Of a stretch of 64,000 bases of DNA, positions 53,160 through 64,000 are shown in pieces. The DNA comes from Trichostrongylus colubriformis (taxonomy: Eukaryota; Nematoda; Chromadorea; Rhabditida; Trichostrongylidae): assembly GCA_963978905.1 (NCBI GenBank), contig OZ022259.1, forward strand, positions 16,528,068 through 16,592,067, read 5' to 3'. The notes under the pieces were generated by a model, which did no database searches, was not told where the DNA came from, and saw nothing but the letters and a program-made list of their open reading frames with translations. The position numbers were made by a program, and so were the translations under genes. How positions within the stretch are numbered: position 1 is the first letter of the stretch; the number at the start of each line of letters is the position of its first letter.

Positions 53160-56100
53160 GTGCAGCCTGGAACAGTTATCCGAGGAACCATGTCCCAAGA
53201 AAGACAGGCACAATTCGAATCATCGCGTCTGCCCATAAACAATTGCTTTGAATTCTAACTACTCTATCAATCTATTTTAACATTTTTGGAAGCTAAATCT
53301 TGCGATTAAAGTCTCACAATAATCACCTATGTTTATATTTCGCATGATTTTTTTCGGTTTCCTAACCATAATCCTTATCATTCTTATATCAACTGGACTC
53401 ATGAATCCAATGCTATATAAATCGATCTCTTCGTGGGGTGGGGGGAGGAGGAGATTCAACCGTAAGCAACATGACCCGTTCAGAACACTTGACTCACCCT
53501 ATGAAAAATGGAAATCGAGGGGGTGAGGCATTTTGGGTTGGATGAGAGGAGTTTCCGATTTTGAATAATTATTCATCAAAAGCCATATTTTAGGGATCTT
53601 TGGACAGATGAGTTATTTTTCTAAAAAAAAGTATTGTACTCGGTAGCATAGCCGTGACTATCGATTGACGACCTTTGTAGCACCTTGAGAGTGATTATCT
53701 CGACAGGAAGCGTCGGGCAAGGGGGTCGTGTTTTTTTACGAGAATTTTTCTTGATGCTAGGCCCGACCGAGCTCGCGCCTATTCTCAAACTGGACACCAT
53801 TTATATTTGGCATGACTTTCGCATACTGTATATTCCGTGCCGATGTGATCAGTAATGATTTAGAATTCCATTCTTATTGTAATTTAGCTTTCATCCTTAG
53901 AGGTAATATACCATAATGTGACGATAGTGACTGAAAATGAAAAATGGAACAGGGAAAAAACGAGATGCCCACAATCCCAGTGATGGATGGTGAAAGATCA
54001 GTCAGCAAACTTGCGGGAAGACAAGTGTCGGTCGAGTGATGCGATGTGATGAAGACCGAATAGAGGAGATATGTCAGAAATCATGCATGAATGCATCAGC
54101 GGAAGGCATGAAGTTCACGATGAAAGAAGAAAAACGCAGTGTGGCCGCCCTCTTCCCCTGGAGTAGGGTCGACAATCGAGGACATCATAAACCATTCCAA
54201 CCATCTCCACATGAACGATTCCTTCAATTGTTACTTGACGATCTGCCTTAGTCGGCCATGACCACCACATCGTCGCCGCGCCACCAATGCGCCCTTTGTC
54301 TTGAAGCAACCACTGGCCGATTCAATCGGCCGGCTGCTTCTTTTCTGCTCTTTTATTACCAGTTCCGCATGCAGCTGAATTGCAGCTAGCAGTGATTCAA
54401 CCAATCAATAAATCGATTGATGGGTTGGAGAACGGTATCTGATCAAGATGTAAATTGAAAACGACCAAATGTTGGTGGGCGTGACAAAGCACAAAATCCT
54501 CTTCATACCAAAATTTGCGTTTTACTTCTTCTAGGCTTCGAATACTGAATACTTAGAAAAGGTTTTTGAAAAAAAAGCAGTGAAATCCATTTATTAGGCC
54601 TGGGAGTGAAAAAAATGTCCCCTATTTGATGTTTCTAGGTGATTCCAACTGAATCAGGACAGTAGCACGACGAAATCGACTCGGAGCGCAAGTCTCTTTG
54701 CAGCACAGTAGCCATTTCACGGACCTTTAGTCACACACTGCGTTGAGATTTTTTCCGAGAAATACGACCCCCCTTCCTACTTGAAATTTACAACCAAAAA
54801 ATTATGTGGTGATATGGTTAGTATGCTCAAAAGTCCGAAGGTCGTCTGTCGATCAATAATCATTTTTTCTGTTGCTACCTTATGACCCCAAAAGCAGTAG
54901 TCTGTTAGGGTATTCCTCAACTGTTAGGGTATTGTCAGTGTTAGGGTATTCCCTATAAGCGCACACTAAGTTTAACCCTCTTTCCCTAAGCAACCCAAAA
55001 TACGACCTCCTGAGATTTTCCGATCGAAACTTTATCGTGCCTTTTGATCTTTTCAAATTCACGGTTAGGTTTGCTCGTAGACAGGAAGCCTCCCCTAGCT
55101 TTATCAGTACATTTCATTGAGCCAATCGCTCACTTCCACTTGTACCCTTATATCGGAAAAGAAACTGATCACCTAAGATTATAGGAATCGATTAGTAAAT
55201 ATCATCTACGAAAACAAGATGTGATCACTACGACTGGTTTTCTACCCAAAAAGCTCCGTGTGTGCCTTAGAAAGTGACCAACAGATTGACAACTTCTGAT
55301 TTACACAATAATTATTCATCTGGTTCCAGATGGAAATAAATAATTCTGAAAAAAATCATGAGATTCAAAGAAAAGCAATATGAAGGCAGTTGCGGCACAA
55401 TAGATGATGGTGCGTTGATTGAGTGGAGTCAGTGGATTGAAGGAGCCATCTGCGCTGCGCGATGGATTAGTGTTCCATGATGAAGGCAATGGCGGGCGAT
55501 GGGTACAGAGAGGGCGTCGTCGCGCCAAGTACCTACACTGACGCGACCAACTAAGTGCCACTAGCTTTTGTTGAAAACACACCATATGCGCCCAGGACCC
55601 TTTACAACGCAAAGAAGACGAAAATGTTGTTAATGGACTGAACACGAAAGGCTGCCTCGTGCACGTGAAAGAAAAGCAAAACGATTAGGTCGAAAGAGGA
55701 AGGGCGTGGCTAAAAACCGGAACGTGAAAGAGGATTAAAAACGTAGACAAAAAATTGTCATTAACTTAGAACACCCTCTCTCTCGTCAACATTTTGCAAA
55801 AAAATTTCACTACTGCCAACCGGCTAGAAGCTGATCGTATTCAAAATCTGGAAAAAACTGTGGAAAAACGCTTTGAAACTCTCTTTCCTCTGAAAAATCC
55901 TCCAGAAAGCCGTTGTGCTGCTTGACAGCTTATCTCTAACAAAAGGCGCTCCCGAGAAAATAGCGCTCGAAAATTTGAAAAAAAAATTCCATAAACTCCT
56001 GAGAAAAATTAAGACTATGTCGCTCCCGGGTTAGTGATTTCGCCATGAGTCAGCAAGGACGTTCTTCAAGGGCCAAATATGACCCTTCAGAGGTTTTCTT

Positions 56101-57046
56101 AGACAGCCGCCTTACCTTGACGACAACTCTGACAAGAAGGACGATTAGTTTAAAAAAGAGGAGAGAGAATATGAACTTTCATGAGTAGGAGTGCATCGAC
56201 CACCACTTGTTACCTGCTCACTTTGTCAGAATTCGGTGGGCAGAGACTAGCTCAAAATGGATCCGTGGGCGTACCGGAAATCTCTATGGGCAGAGACAAT
56301 TTCAAATTTATCCGAATATTTGAGAGATTTCAAACTAAAAAGAGATGATAACAAGCTTCAGGTTCAGAAGTGGTCGGTCAGTTCGGCTGGCTGTGTCTGA
56401 CATTGCGCGAAACAACAGCTTCCGAAAAGATTAATGACCGTGGGAAATAACTGGTACGGACAGCGCCACGCGCTCAAGTGATATTCACTGAGCGAACTGC
56501 AAACGGGCTGTAGTTAAACGAAGTCAATTGGTGTTAGTCGATTGGTCCCGATTGGTAGATATGCAACAAAAATGAATTCAATCTTTCAGTAGCATAGCTC
56601 GATTTTCTCACTGGAGTTTTCTATGGAAATTTTTTGAGATCATTTCAGACATGAAGAAAATGCGAGACCAAAGTATGGTCTTTCCACTTTTTCGCCGCTC
56701 TTTTTCCGTTATTTTGGAAATAATTCTGAGCCTTCTGGGAAATTGTTTTGAAGTCTCACGTTGTCTAATACCTGTTCAGAATTGGTACTATAAAACATCA
56801 CTATAATGATTATAAGAAATATAAAACCATGTTCAATTTAGCGATCGGTGATCAATCCAGTCTTAACACTTTCTACTCAACTGAAAACTCGAAATTGAGA
56901 TGAAAATTGGAAGGATCTGTTGATATGATCTTTTAATGACTTCATATACTCTGCTTATAGACTAGATGTAACGAAATACCATCACCTGACGTTTACAGAT
57001 ACAAGCCGGGCTTATTTTTGCTACTGAATATTCATATTGTGGCTTT
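53160..57046. other. stretch with only weak coding signals
   Basis: A plus ORF 54039-54251 (70 codons, MRCDEDRIEEICQKSC start) and minus-strand splice-like sites at 56114-56126 and 56222-56250 (donors GTAAGG and GTGAGC) hint at further genes, but no phase-consistent chain could be built. A GTTAGGGTATT motif is repeated three times at 54903-54951. Confidence 0.3.
54039..54251 (+). CDS. small ORF, 70 aa, uncertain
   Basis: Starts MRCDEDRIEEICQKSCM and ends RFLQLLLDDLP before TAG. The composition is protein-like (charged helix, three cysteines). No splice sites or AATAAA frame it. Its last codons overlap CATGAACGATTCCTT, which is identical to a MITE family E end, so it may partly be repeat. Confidence 0.22.
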   Translation: MRCDEDRIEEICQKSCMNASAEGMKFTMKEEKRSVAALFPWSRVDNRGHHKPFQPSPHERFLQLLLDDLP

Positions 57047-57292
57047 TCAGTAGAAAAAACGAGTTGGTGGGAGGATTTGTTGAAATGGAAAAACGAATGA
57101 GGCCCTGACGACGACATGAAGGGAGCAACGGTCGCTTTTACGAGCCACAACGGTTGTGAGGACAAAAGTTTCGCGACATTTCACGAACCCATAAAATGCC
57201 GCGGAGAACCAAAGAACTTTTTCACAGAATAAATACAACCCGCAGAAAATATGGAGAATTTTGGAAATCCAGTCTTGAAACCTTTTACTCAA
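57047..57292 (-). CDS. candidate exon with hydrophobic segment
   Basis: Acceptor GAGCAGTTTTCAG, phase 0, 81 codons to TGA. Includes a membrane-like span (ILHIFCGLYLF, VLWFSAAFYGFV). No AATAAA follows. An overlapping frame of 67 codons is also open. Low support. Confidence 0.22.
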   Translation of the reverse strand: MSKRFQDWISKILHIFCGLYLFCEKVLWFSAAFYGFVKCRETFVLTTVVARKSDRCSLHVVVRASFVFPFQQILPPTRFFY

Positions 57293-57583
57293 CTGAAAAC
57301 TGCTCTTCACCACTCCATTTCTATTTTTATTCCGAAAACACTATTTACTTATAGTAAAATCCGGAATTTCCAAAATTATCACCTGTTGAGGCGAGAAAAC
57401 GAATCTAGTGAAAATAGTTAAATAAGAGAAATTTAGAAGAATTTGTATACAGCTAAATAGATCGCAGCCGACTGAATCTTCACGAAATTATTGAAAAGAG
57501 GGTTCTAGTCCTATCACATGATGTCATATCGTCATGTGAGCAGGTAATTTCACTTTTGTATTAAAAGTTGAATGTATTTTCAG

Positions 57584-58078
57584 CCCCGTGCGGCAAACAA
57601 TCCGCATTCGATGATCAGCGGTGAATTCATGAAAATTAGGGTAGGTTATTCTGCAAAGGAACCTTTCCAAGGTAAAAGAAAGCGCTTGAGCTTTGAAAAT
57701 AGCGATTCGACGACTTGGCGGAATAACCTTGAGGTATTGGCATGTGCAGAACTGTCGAACTATCCGTCAATTAGTCGCCAGCTCTACGGCCCACAAGACA
57801 ATGGCTATTCAAACAAATGTTGCGAATCACGTGAAAATCGGAGAACTTTTGACATAGCGCCAATAAGTAGGAATACGAAAGCTGAAGAAGCGATGAGGGC
57901 AGGGATCGGACGCTGTATATATGTAGTCCAACAAAATGCATTGGACATTTCAGCGCACGCTATTCGGCTGTTTTTTCGGCACATTGTCGCTAACGGAATC
58001 GACCATCTCAAGATGAATGGTCGCATCGTACAAGTGTACACTGCATTTCATCATAAACATTTCAAAAACGAGTACTGA
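57584..58078 (+). CDS. terminal exon, 164 codons, product unknown
   Basis: The longest non-LINE open frame in the window. Preceded by a good acceptor (TTGAATGTATTTTCAG), phase 0. The peptide is mixed: a basic and Ser-rich first half (KEPFQGKRKRLSFENSDS), a central Cys pair (NKCCESRENRR) and an ordered C-terminal half (CIYVVQQNALDISAHAI, LFFRHIVANGIDHLKMNG, ending HFKNEY). A frame-matched candidate exon lies directly upstream (about 57471-57543, LHEIIEKRVLVLSHD), separated by a 40-nt GT-AG gap. No AATAAA within 200 nt. Family not recognised. Confidence 0.5.
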   Translation, partial: PRAANNPHSMISGEFMKIRVGYSAKEPFQGKRKRLSFENSDSTTWRNNLEVLACAELSNYPSISRQLYGPQDNGYSNKCCESRENRRTFDIAPISRNTKAEEAMRAGIGRCIYVVQQNALDISAHAIRLFFRHIVANGIDHLKMNGRIVQVYTAFHHKHFKNEY

Positions 58079-59317
58079 AATTATTTTGATCAAATTCAGT
58101 GATGAAGATGAAATTCCGCTCTGTAACACCTGATAATTTTGAATGATTGAAGTATCTGGAATAGAAGGAAATGCTCAGATATACATGGACTATGTGGTGG
58201 TGCAGTTTGAGAGCCTATGAGCAACAAGTGAGAGTTCTTGAAAAAGATATAAGAAAGACAAGATATTTGAAACAATCAATTTCTCCCGGGTCACACATCC
58301 GATTTGTAGGCTATCGCTGGTGATATGTGTAGGCTATCGCTGGTGTTTGCGGCTACTTTAGAGATCACTTAATTTTTTAAGTGTTTCCTAACCGTGCAGG
58401 TCAACATAGTACTCTGGGGAGGATAGGCCTGATTAAAGTATAAAGGATAAATGGAACCTCGAAATGCTCGTAAGGTCGTACTTGCTATTCAGAAGTAAGC
58501 TAATGTTTGAGAAGATAGGCCTCATGACCTTCTTTGCATTACGAATGATTTTGGCTGGTAAGAAGAGAAGACTTTCGACGTGGCACATCACCAGTTAAAG
58601 CGAATGGACAACTTACAGGAATTTCTGGAAATTTCTAAAAAGGCATATATTTAGAAGCACTCGTGAAATTTAAAATCAGGCGATTTAAAAGCTTTCAGCA
58701 GCGCACAAGTACGGGGATGTTTCTTTGAAGATATCCTAATCCACTTGAGTAGGGAACCTAGAAACCTCTTCACAGAACAACACTGATTCCCATTATTATT
58801 ATTATTTATTATCGGTTTCACATGGCAAAAAAAAAAAAAATAGCATGTTAAATACTGTAACTAGACACTGCCGATAGAGGAAAAGGAAAAAAAACATTAG
58901 GAAGACAGAAACATGAACAGAACTCGAACTCGAACATCGGATAGTATGCGTGGATCAATGACAGTAGGGTGGGAAACTTGGTGGTGAAGAGCAGTGGCCC
59001 GCCAACACTGCAAGTCGCTCGAGCATTACACGACTCCGGATACCATCTTAGTTGGTCCGCCAACCCCACCAAGGGCCACCTACCGACGTAATGGGAATTA
59101 CAAAAGCATCTAATATGAACACAAGCAAGGGTCAGCTTATGAGTAAAATAAACGCACTAGTACTAGAAATACAATGACCGAAGAAAAAACACAGCAAGGA
59201 CCATTATGACAAAAGCATCGCTTCCGAACTCAGAGATAAAACTTTAGCTTCTGTTCTTATTCCGTTTCTTATTCGAGTCAATGAACCGAATACTCTTTTG
59301 ATTCCTGTTGTATGCGG

Positions 59318-62128
59318 CTAGAACCACCCTTGTGCAATCATGATTTTCTTTAGCTTGCTTCGAAACGAAATAACAGAATTTGAGTTCACCACTGAGATGG
59401 GCAAGTCATTCCAGACAGAAATGATCCTCTGGGTGAAGGAGTTACGAAATTCCGTTGTTTTCGTTTTTTCTCTCAGTATTCTAAAGTTATGACCACGTGT
59501 GCGTCCAATAGTTACCGATCTGTTGAAAAGCATGTCAAAGTCTGCATCTACTAAATTCCAGGACACCTTAAAGACAAATTCGTAATCGGCCATTTTTCTC
59601 CTCATTTCTAATGTGTTGGCATTAAGTAGCGATAATCTGTGCTTGTAAGACAGATGGAACATCCCTACGCGAGCAAAAATTCTTTCAGTAAACTTCGCCT
59701 GAACTTTCTCAATGCGCTCGACCAAGAGTCTACTTGAAGGACTCCATACCATTGGGCAATATTCCAGTAAAGGACGAACATAACTTGCAAAAAGCGAAAA
59801 TAATGTTTCCGTATTCCTGGTCGAAAAGGCGCGGAGAATATAGTTAGCCCTGCAATTGGCTAGATAAACAACTTTGTCAATGTAATCATCGAAGGAAAGA
59901 GAACAAGAGTATGATATTCCTAAGTCGCGTGCTGTTTCCGATTTTTTAAGCTCTGTGCCGTTGATCGAAAAGTCAAAATTTGTTAAACGAGATGGGCCTA
60001 ACTGTAGGATTATCGTCTTTTCTCGAGAAATAGTAAGCTCAGACTTTTGCGACCACTTAGCTATGGAATCAAGCGCTTCCTGTAGTAGGTAAGACTGATC
60101 AAAGCACCAGATTTTAACGTCATCTGCGTACAGCGAACAATGCACGTCTGGTGGGAGACATTGTGGCATATCGTTAATGTAGAGTGTAAACATCAAAGGA
60201 CCAAGGCAGGTGCCCTGTGGAACTCCACTTTCTGTTCTGTAGATTCGGGAGCGCAAACCATTGAGAATTACTGACTGTTTCCTGTTCAAGAGAAATGACT
60301 TCAGAAAATTAAGGAGGCAGCCGGATATGCCAAACTGCCTTAGCTTCGCAAATAGAAGAGGAAGAGGTATGGAATCAAAGGCTTTTGAGAAATCGATATA
60401 TGCCACAGAGACCGCTTTCTTCTTATCTATAGCCTTCTGCCACATTGGGATTGACGAAAGAAGTGCTGTGGAAGTTGACCTTTTTGGAAGGAACCCATGC
60501 TGATATGGGCTAATGAGTTTGTTAGAAATAAGGAACCTTCTAAGTTGGCAACAAACAATTCGTTCCATCACTTTGCTCAGAGATGCGGTGAGGCATACAG
60601 GTCTATAATTTCTGACATCACACTTGTCACCCTTTTTATGTATGGGACGTACCAGTCCAAGATGCCACAAAGCCGGTGTGTCACCTTTCAATAGTATGCG
60701 GTTGAACAGACATGTCAAGGCGGGGGTAAGGCCTAAAGCTGCTTTTTTGAGAAATATGTAAGGAAGCCCATCCGGAGAGGTAGAGCAGCGCATCGGAAGT
60801 CTTTCTAAAGTACGGAATACATTTTCATTGTTGATGTCAATCCAGTCCAGAAAACAAGCAGATGTAGCGCCAGAAGTTTTATGTGATACTGAAGAAAAGC
60901 TTTTGTAGAAAGTTTCAAAGTATGTAGCGAAGGCCTCGGCTTTATCACGGTCAGAAACACAATGCTCCCCTGCGGAAGAGATAATTGTACCAATATTTGC
61001 GGAGGATTTCAATCTCGTGTTGCAATAACCCCAGAATCTCTTAACATTTCTTGAACGAGCAATTTTCTCTTCGCGTAAGAGACTCAGTTTTGCCAGTTTC
61101 CTTTTCAGTAGTCGCGAAAGCTGAGTATACTTACGCCTATGTGATAGGTTCTCACTTCTATACAGTTTTTCTACTCTGGACTGCAGTATGCGCAAGAAGT
61201 GCGGGACATTCGATACCTTATCTGATATGTAGCTGTAAGGAACGAAGCGAGAAATCAAAAAGTGGCAGCAACTCATGAGGGCTAAGTAGCAGTCATCCAC
61301 CGTCGGGCAACTATCAAAAAGGCACTCCCAGTTCACGCGGAGAAGATAATCGCAGATTGCCTCATAGTTACCTTTCGCAAAGTTTATAAAGAATGTTTGA
61401 CATGGCTCCGGCTCACTAAGTGGCAGTGAGAAGACGACCGAAGCATGGTCAGATGTTGAAAAAGGTGCTTCAACTGAGACCCCGCTCACAAAGGCAGTGT
61501 TGTTCGATAAAATGATATCTAAGAAGTTGCAACCGTGCGTGGGCTGGGATACTAATTGTAGGAATCCATTGGCTCTAGCGAAATCTGCAAAAAGTTGACC
61601 CTGATTTTTCGAGAATCCCTCCCCTATATTTCTAGTTTGATGGGACCACGAAATGTCTCGGAAGTTGAAGTCGCCCAATATAATGAGGGGCGAGCGGCTT
61701 TCGCTCATTTCTTCGAGATACAAAAGAAAATCTTCGAAAGCGGTTACAGAACACGAAGGACTACGGTAACACAGTATTATAATGGCTGCAGAACAAGGCA
61801 AGGCGATCTGAAGAGAAATACATTGCAAATATATAGAGAAGTTGCGAGAGGATAATAGAATAGTGGGTATTGTGTTCCTAATTACAGCCAGAACCCCGCC
61901 TCCAGCGATATCACCCTCCCTGTCGCACCGAAAAACTTTGTAAGGATATTGGGCCACAATGGTACTGTCATTAATCTTATTGGGTTTGCACCAAGATTCC
62001 GTTATGAACAAGGCGCATGGATTACACGTAAGCAAGTGGTAAAGGTCGGGTAGCTTGTTGTTCACAGATCTGGCATTGAAAAGGACAAATCTGTTAAAAA
62101 CAAATGGAACTGGATGAGGGGTTGCTGG
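59318..62128 (-). CDS. LINE ORF2: AP endonuclease (EEP) + reverse transcriptase
   Basis: Provides target nicking and target-primed reverse transcription for the LINE. The frame is open from just after a TAG at 62131 to the stop at 59318, about 936 codons. The first residues include NARSVNNKLPDLY, the usual start of the EEP domain in this group, so the real protein begins upstream of the GTG at 62065. Counting from that GTG: TESW (22-25), GDFN (131-134) and SDH (205-207) are EEP catalytic motifs. NYRPVCLT (486), DFSKAFDS (558), GVPQG (614) and YADD (646-649) are RT motifs. A C-terminal part with thumb-like sequence follows (GISYSCSLSFDDYI, LLEYCPMVWSP). No RNase H. The length fits the CR1/jockey group. 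No AUG lies near the start, and the frame overlaps the end of ORF1. Confidence 0.93.
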   Translation of the reverse strand, partial: PATPHPVPFVFNRFVLFNARSVNNKLPDLYHLLTCNPCALFITESWCKPNKINDSTIVAQYPYKVFRCDREGDIAGGGVLAVIRNTIPTILLSSRNFSIYLQCISLQIALPCSAAIIILCYRSPSCSVTAFEDFLLYLEEMSESRSPLIILGDFNFRDISWSHQTRNIGEGFSKNQGQLFADFARANGFLQLVSQPTHGCNFLDIILSNNTAFVSGVSVEAPFSTSDHASVVFSLPLSEPEPCQTFFINFAKGNYEAICDYLLRVNWECLFDSCPTVDDCYLALMSCCHFLISRFVPYSYISDKVSNVPHFLRILQSRVEKLYRSENLSHRRKYTQLSRLLKRKLAKLSLLREEKIARSRNVKRFWGYCNTRLKSSANIGTIISSAGEHCVSDRDKAEAFATYFETFYKSFSSVSHKTSGATSACFLDWIDINNENVFRTLERLPMRCSTSPDGLPYIFLKKAALGLTPALTCLFNRILLKGDTPALWHLGLVRPIHKKGDKCDVRNYRPVCLTASLSKVMERIVCCQLRRFLISNKLISPYQHGFLPKRSTSTALLSSIPMWQKAIDKKKAVSVAYIDFSKAFDSIPLPLLFAKLRQFGISGCLLNFLKSFLLNRKQSVILNGLRSRIYRTESGVPQGTCLGPLMFTLYINDMPQCLPPDVHCSLYADDVKIWCFDQSYLLQEALDSIAKWSQKSELTISREKTIILQLGPSRLTNFDFSINGTELKKSETARDLGISYSCSLSFDDYIDKVVYLANCRANYILRAFSTRNTETLFSLFASYVRPLLEYCPMVWSPSSRLLVERIEKVQAKFTERIFARVGMFHLSYKHRLSLLNANTLEMRRKMADYEFVFKVSWNLVDADFDMLFNRSVTIGRTRGHNFRILREKTKTTEFRNSFTQRIISVWNDLPISVVNSNSVISFRSKLKKIMIAQGWF

Positions 62129-62957
62129 CTAGAGACGTATTAAACCCCTGCGAAGAAGGTAGAGTGCGATGGTCCAAGGTTACCTGAGAGTCAGAACGAG
62201 TGCGATGCGGAAGCTCCCTTGGGGTTTTTAGCTTGTATATCTGAAGATCCCGCACAACGTACTGCAATTTGCCTTCACTCGCATTCCACTGGCCAGCTTG
62301 TTTCCTCAAGGAGCGGTCCAGCTCCAGTTCTTGGGCGGTATAATCGCGCCGTGCATAGGAGTGGACGAAGTTTTTCGTCAGACTTTGGCGGCCCGATCTC
62401 ATATGTTGCAGAAGCCGATCCTTGAGTTCCTGCGAGGGTAAACTGATTTTTATGACCCTCCCGCGACTGTTCATTCCTCTCGGCTGATTAGCTGGGTGGC
62501 GCTGAGCTGTAATGTTTCCTTTAGAAAATTCTTCCATCAGCTCATCATCGCCAGAAGTCTCTATCACTTGCTTCAGCGCTTCCTTATCGAATTTTTTGGT
62601 GGCGAGGTCATCCTTTTGTTCTCCCACACCTATCCAAGCAATCCTTCTCAATTTGTCGTCGATCTTCTTCTCGTCTGCCCTTACCCTCACCATGGCTGAA
62701 TATAACATGTTTTGATTTGTATTATTCTTTGAAAGATTTGCAATGCCGTTCTCCAAGGCCATGATACGTGCGAGCATACCCTCCTGACGAACGCTGATCT
62801 CTTCGATTTTGGTAGTGATCCTATCGAACGACGCTAGAAGAGCTTTCTCCATTCGATCGGCGCACGAATCATATTTTTCCATCATTTTCAAAGCCCATAA
62901 AGGGAGCTCCTGGTCGCTGTCCTCGTTCGATTGATTCCTTTTTGTTCCGCGAGCCAT
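62094..62957 (-). CDS. LINE ORF1: coiled-coil nucleic-acid-binding protein
   Basis: 287 codons from ATG at 62957 (MARGTKRNQSNED) to TAA at 62094. The frame is open further upstream but without an ATG, so I take this start. An acidic start leads to a coiled coil (MEKYDSCADRMEKALLASFD, ISVRQEGMLARIMALENGI), then a basic domain (RRIAWIGVGEQ, GRVIKISLPSQELKDRLL, NFVHSYARRDYTAQELEL) resembling the RRM-like and C-terminal parts of LINE ORF1 proteins. This protein would coat the LINE RNA as a chaperone (family knowledge). No CCHC zinc knuckle is visible. The final 35 nt overlap the ORF2 frame. Confidence 0.85.
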   Translation of the reverse strand: MARGTKRNQSNEDSDQELPLWALKMMEKYDSCADRMEKALLASFDRITTKIEEISVRQEGMLARIMALENGIANLSKNNTNQNMLYSAMVRVRADEKKIDDKLRRIAWIGVGEQKDDLATKKFDKEALKQVIETSGDDELMEEFSKGNITAQRHPANQPRGMNSRGRVIKISLPSQELKDRLLQHMRSGRQSLTKNFVHSYARRDYTAQELELDRSLRKQAGQWNASEGKLQYVVRDLQIYKLKTPRELPHRTRSDSQVTLDHRTLPSSQGFNTSLASNPSSSSICF

Positions 62958-63437
62958 GACTGATAATAAACCAATCTTATTCCCCCTATTACACAAGTTC
63001 AGGTCAAAAGGGGAACCACCAAAATCGATCCTCACCGATGAATCGATCAGACAATTGAATATGATACTATTTCCTTATATGATACGATTTCCGAATTATT
63101 CAGGATAAAGTGGGGTGCAGATATATGACTATAGAAGAGATAGAAACCAAAATAATGTAGATAACAAGTAAAATGAGCGAAAAAGAAGAATATTGCAATT
63201 AGAAATTACGCCGCCGCCCACGTGCAGTACAGATGGGAGAATTTCAATTATACGATTGAAGTTGATCACGGGGTCGTATTTCGGGTTTGAAGAGGAAGGT
63301 CGCATTTCTTGAGAAGTCGAACACCTTTTTTGGTGTTTTCCAACCGTTGAAGTAACCCCTACAAATGGAACTAATGATTGTACTACACCTAGCAATACTG
63401 CGTTTAAATTTACGCCCTTTCTTCAGGGAGATGTACC

Positions 63438-63665
63438 AACCATATAAGGATCGTGTGCGGAAAAATCATGGTTTCTGTTTTCCATAAATTTATGTTGTAT
63501 TTGCTTAATAAATGTCGCATGCAAAGTTCTACGGAAAAGTGAGAATCCGACTAAGATGTAGCTCCTCAAAGTAGTGGCCGAGGGGGGTCTTCTATCAAAA
63601 GCCCGCCCTGTTGTTCGCCGCGGTTGGAGACGAAGAGTAGGACTGCCCACGTACGCTTTTATTTC
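63438..63665. mobile_element. half of a family E MITE, copy 4
   Basis: Matches one arm of the 19.0 and 22.0 kb elements (TTATGTTGTATTTGCTTAAT, GTTCTACGGAAAAGTGAGAA, CGCCGCGGTTGGAGACG). The second arm is missing beyond about 63660. Confidence 0.65.
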
Positions 63666-64000
63666 CATTCATTATGCATCTCGATTATAGATCAGATTTA
63701 ATCAATTTCAAAGCCAATCGAAGAGCAGCTGTCGATAAATGCACAGAACAAACGGAGAAGGTGTTGTGGGTGACGTGAACAAAGAGAGGCGGTCCATAAA
63801 TGCATCGTAAGACGCCTATTACTTGCATGGCAAACAACCCAACAGACGGTAAATATTATCGGGCGCCAAGTTCTGGGATGTAGAACGGGACACACGGATA
63901 CCTCGGTCGGCGATCCTGCAACAGCCTACGGTCTTCCGTCCTTCGGCATAGGTTATTCAGAATATTTCATCTCGTATATCCTATCCTCCGTCTATTCCAC

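Larger units (their letters stand above)
58790..63060 (-). mobile_element. near-intact CR1/jockey-type LINE (~4.2 kb)
   Basis: Minus-strand element with ORF1 and ORF2, a 3' UTR of about 530 nt, and a 3' end of tandem AATAATAATAATAATGG type (plus strand 58793-58813) rather than poly-A. The 5' end is set at about 63060 by the loss of recognisable sequence and is approximate. No target-site duplication could be confirmed by eye. No frameshift or internal stop interrupts either ORF, which suggests a young copy. Confidence 0.8.

Noticed and set aside
55316..55645. 109-codon minus ORF with a C-terminal hydrophobic stretch
   Set aside because: Splice sites are ambiguous, the start is not supported, and no neighbouring exon fits.

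Overview
The window looks like nematode nuclear DNA, most likely from a clade V parasite of the hookworm/strongylid type. This is inferred from short AT-rich introns with TTTCAG-type acceptors, many small exons (25-250 nt) separated by long repeat-filled introns, intermediate GC, a CR1/jockey-type LINE, and dense MITE and tRNA-derived SINE insertions. There are no bacterial operons, rRNA genes or CRISPR arrays. Simple ORF length is misleading here. The only long intact ORFs are the two LINE ORFs on the minus strand near the right end. The host genes become visible only when splice sites and codon phases are read together. Layout, left to right. 0-12 kb: SINE and MITE copies with a few isolated candidate exons; the best is a plus-strand terminal exon ending at 5661 that is followed by AATAAA. 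12.06-34.47 kb: one long minus-strand gene (gene 1). I reconstruct it as 17 exons whose donor and acceptor phases agree at every junction; it would encode about 650 residues of a Ser/Pro-rich, coiled-coil, scaffold-like protein that I do not recognise. Its introns are packed with SINEs and MITEs and hold a plausible opposite-strand two-exon gene (30946-31282). 35.2-38.6 kb: minus-strand terminal exons, two of them followed by AATAAA. 36-46.6 kb: a second minus-strand multi-exon gene (gene 2) that looks like a secreted or membrane protein, possibly ending in a transmembrane exon and a PPxY-type tail. 47.8-52.6 kb: a third minus-strand gene fragment (gene 3) with a Cys-rich C-terminal exon. 53-58.1 kb: sparse, with a 164-residue plus-strand terminal exon. 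58.8-63.05 kb: a near-intact CR1-like LINE on the minus strand (coiled-coil ORF1, endonuclease plus reverse-transcriptase ORF2). 63.4-63.7 kb: half of a long-TIR MITE. The LINE supplies the autonomous retrotransposition functions seen here. The SINE families (Pol III A/B boxes) are non-autonomous retroelements and the MITEs are non-autonomous DNA elements. All exon models are my own splice reading, without transcript support; exon borders could be wrong by one acceptor or donor choice.
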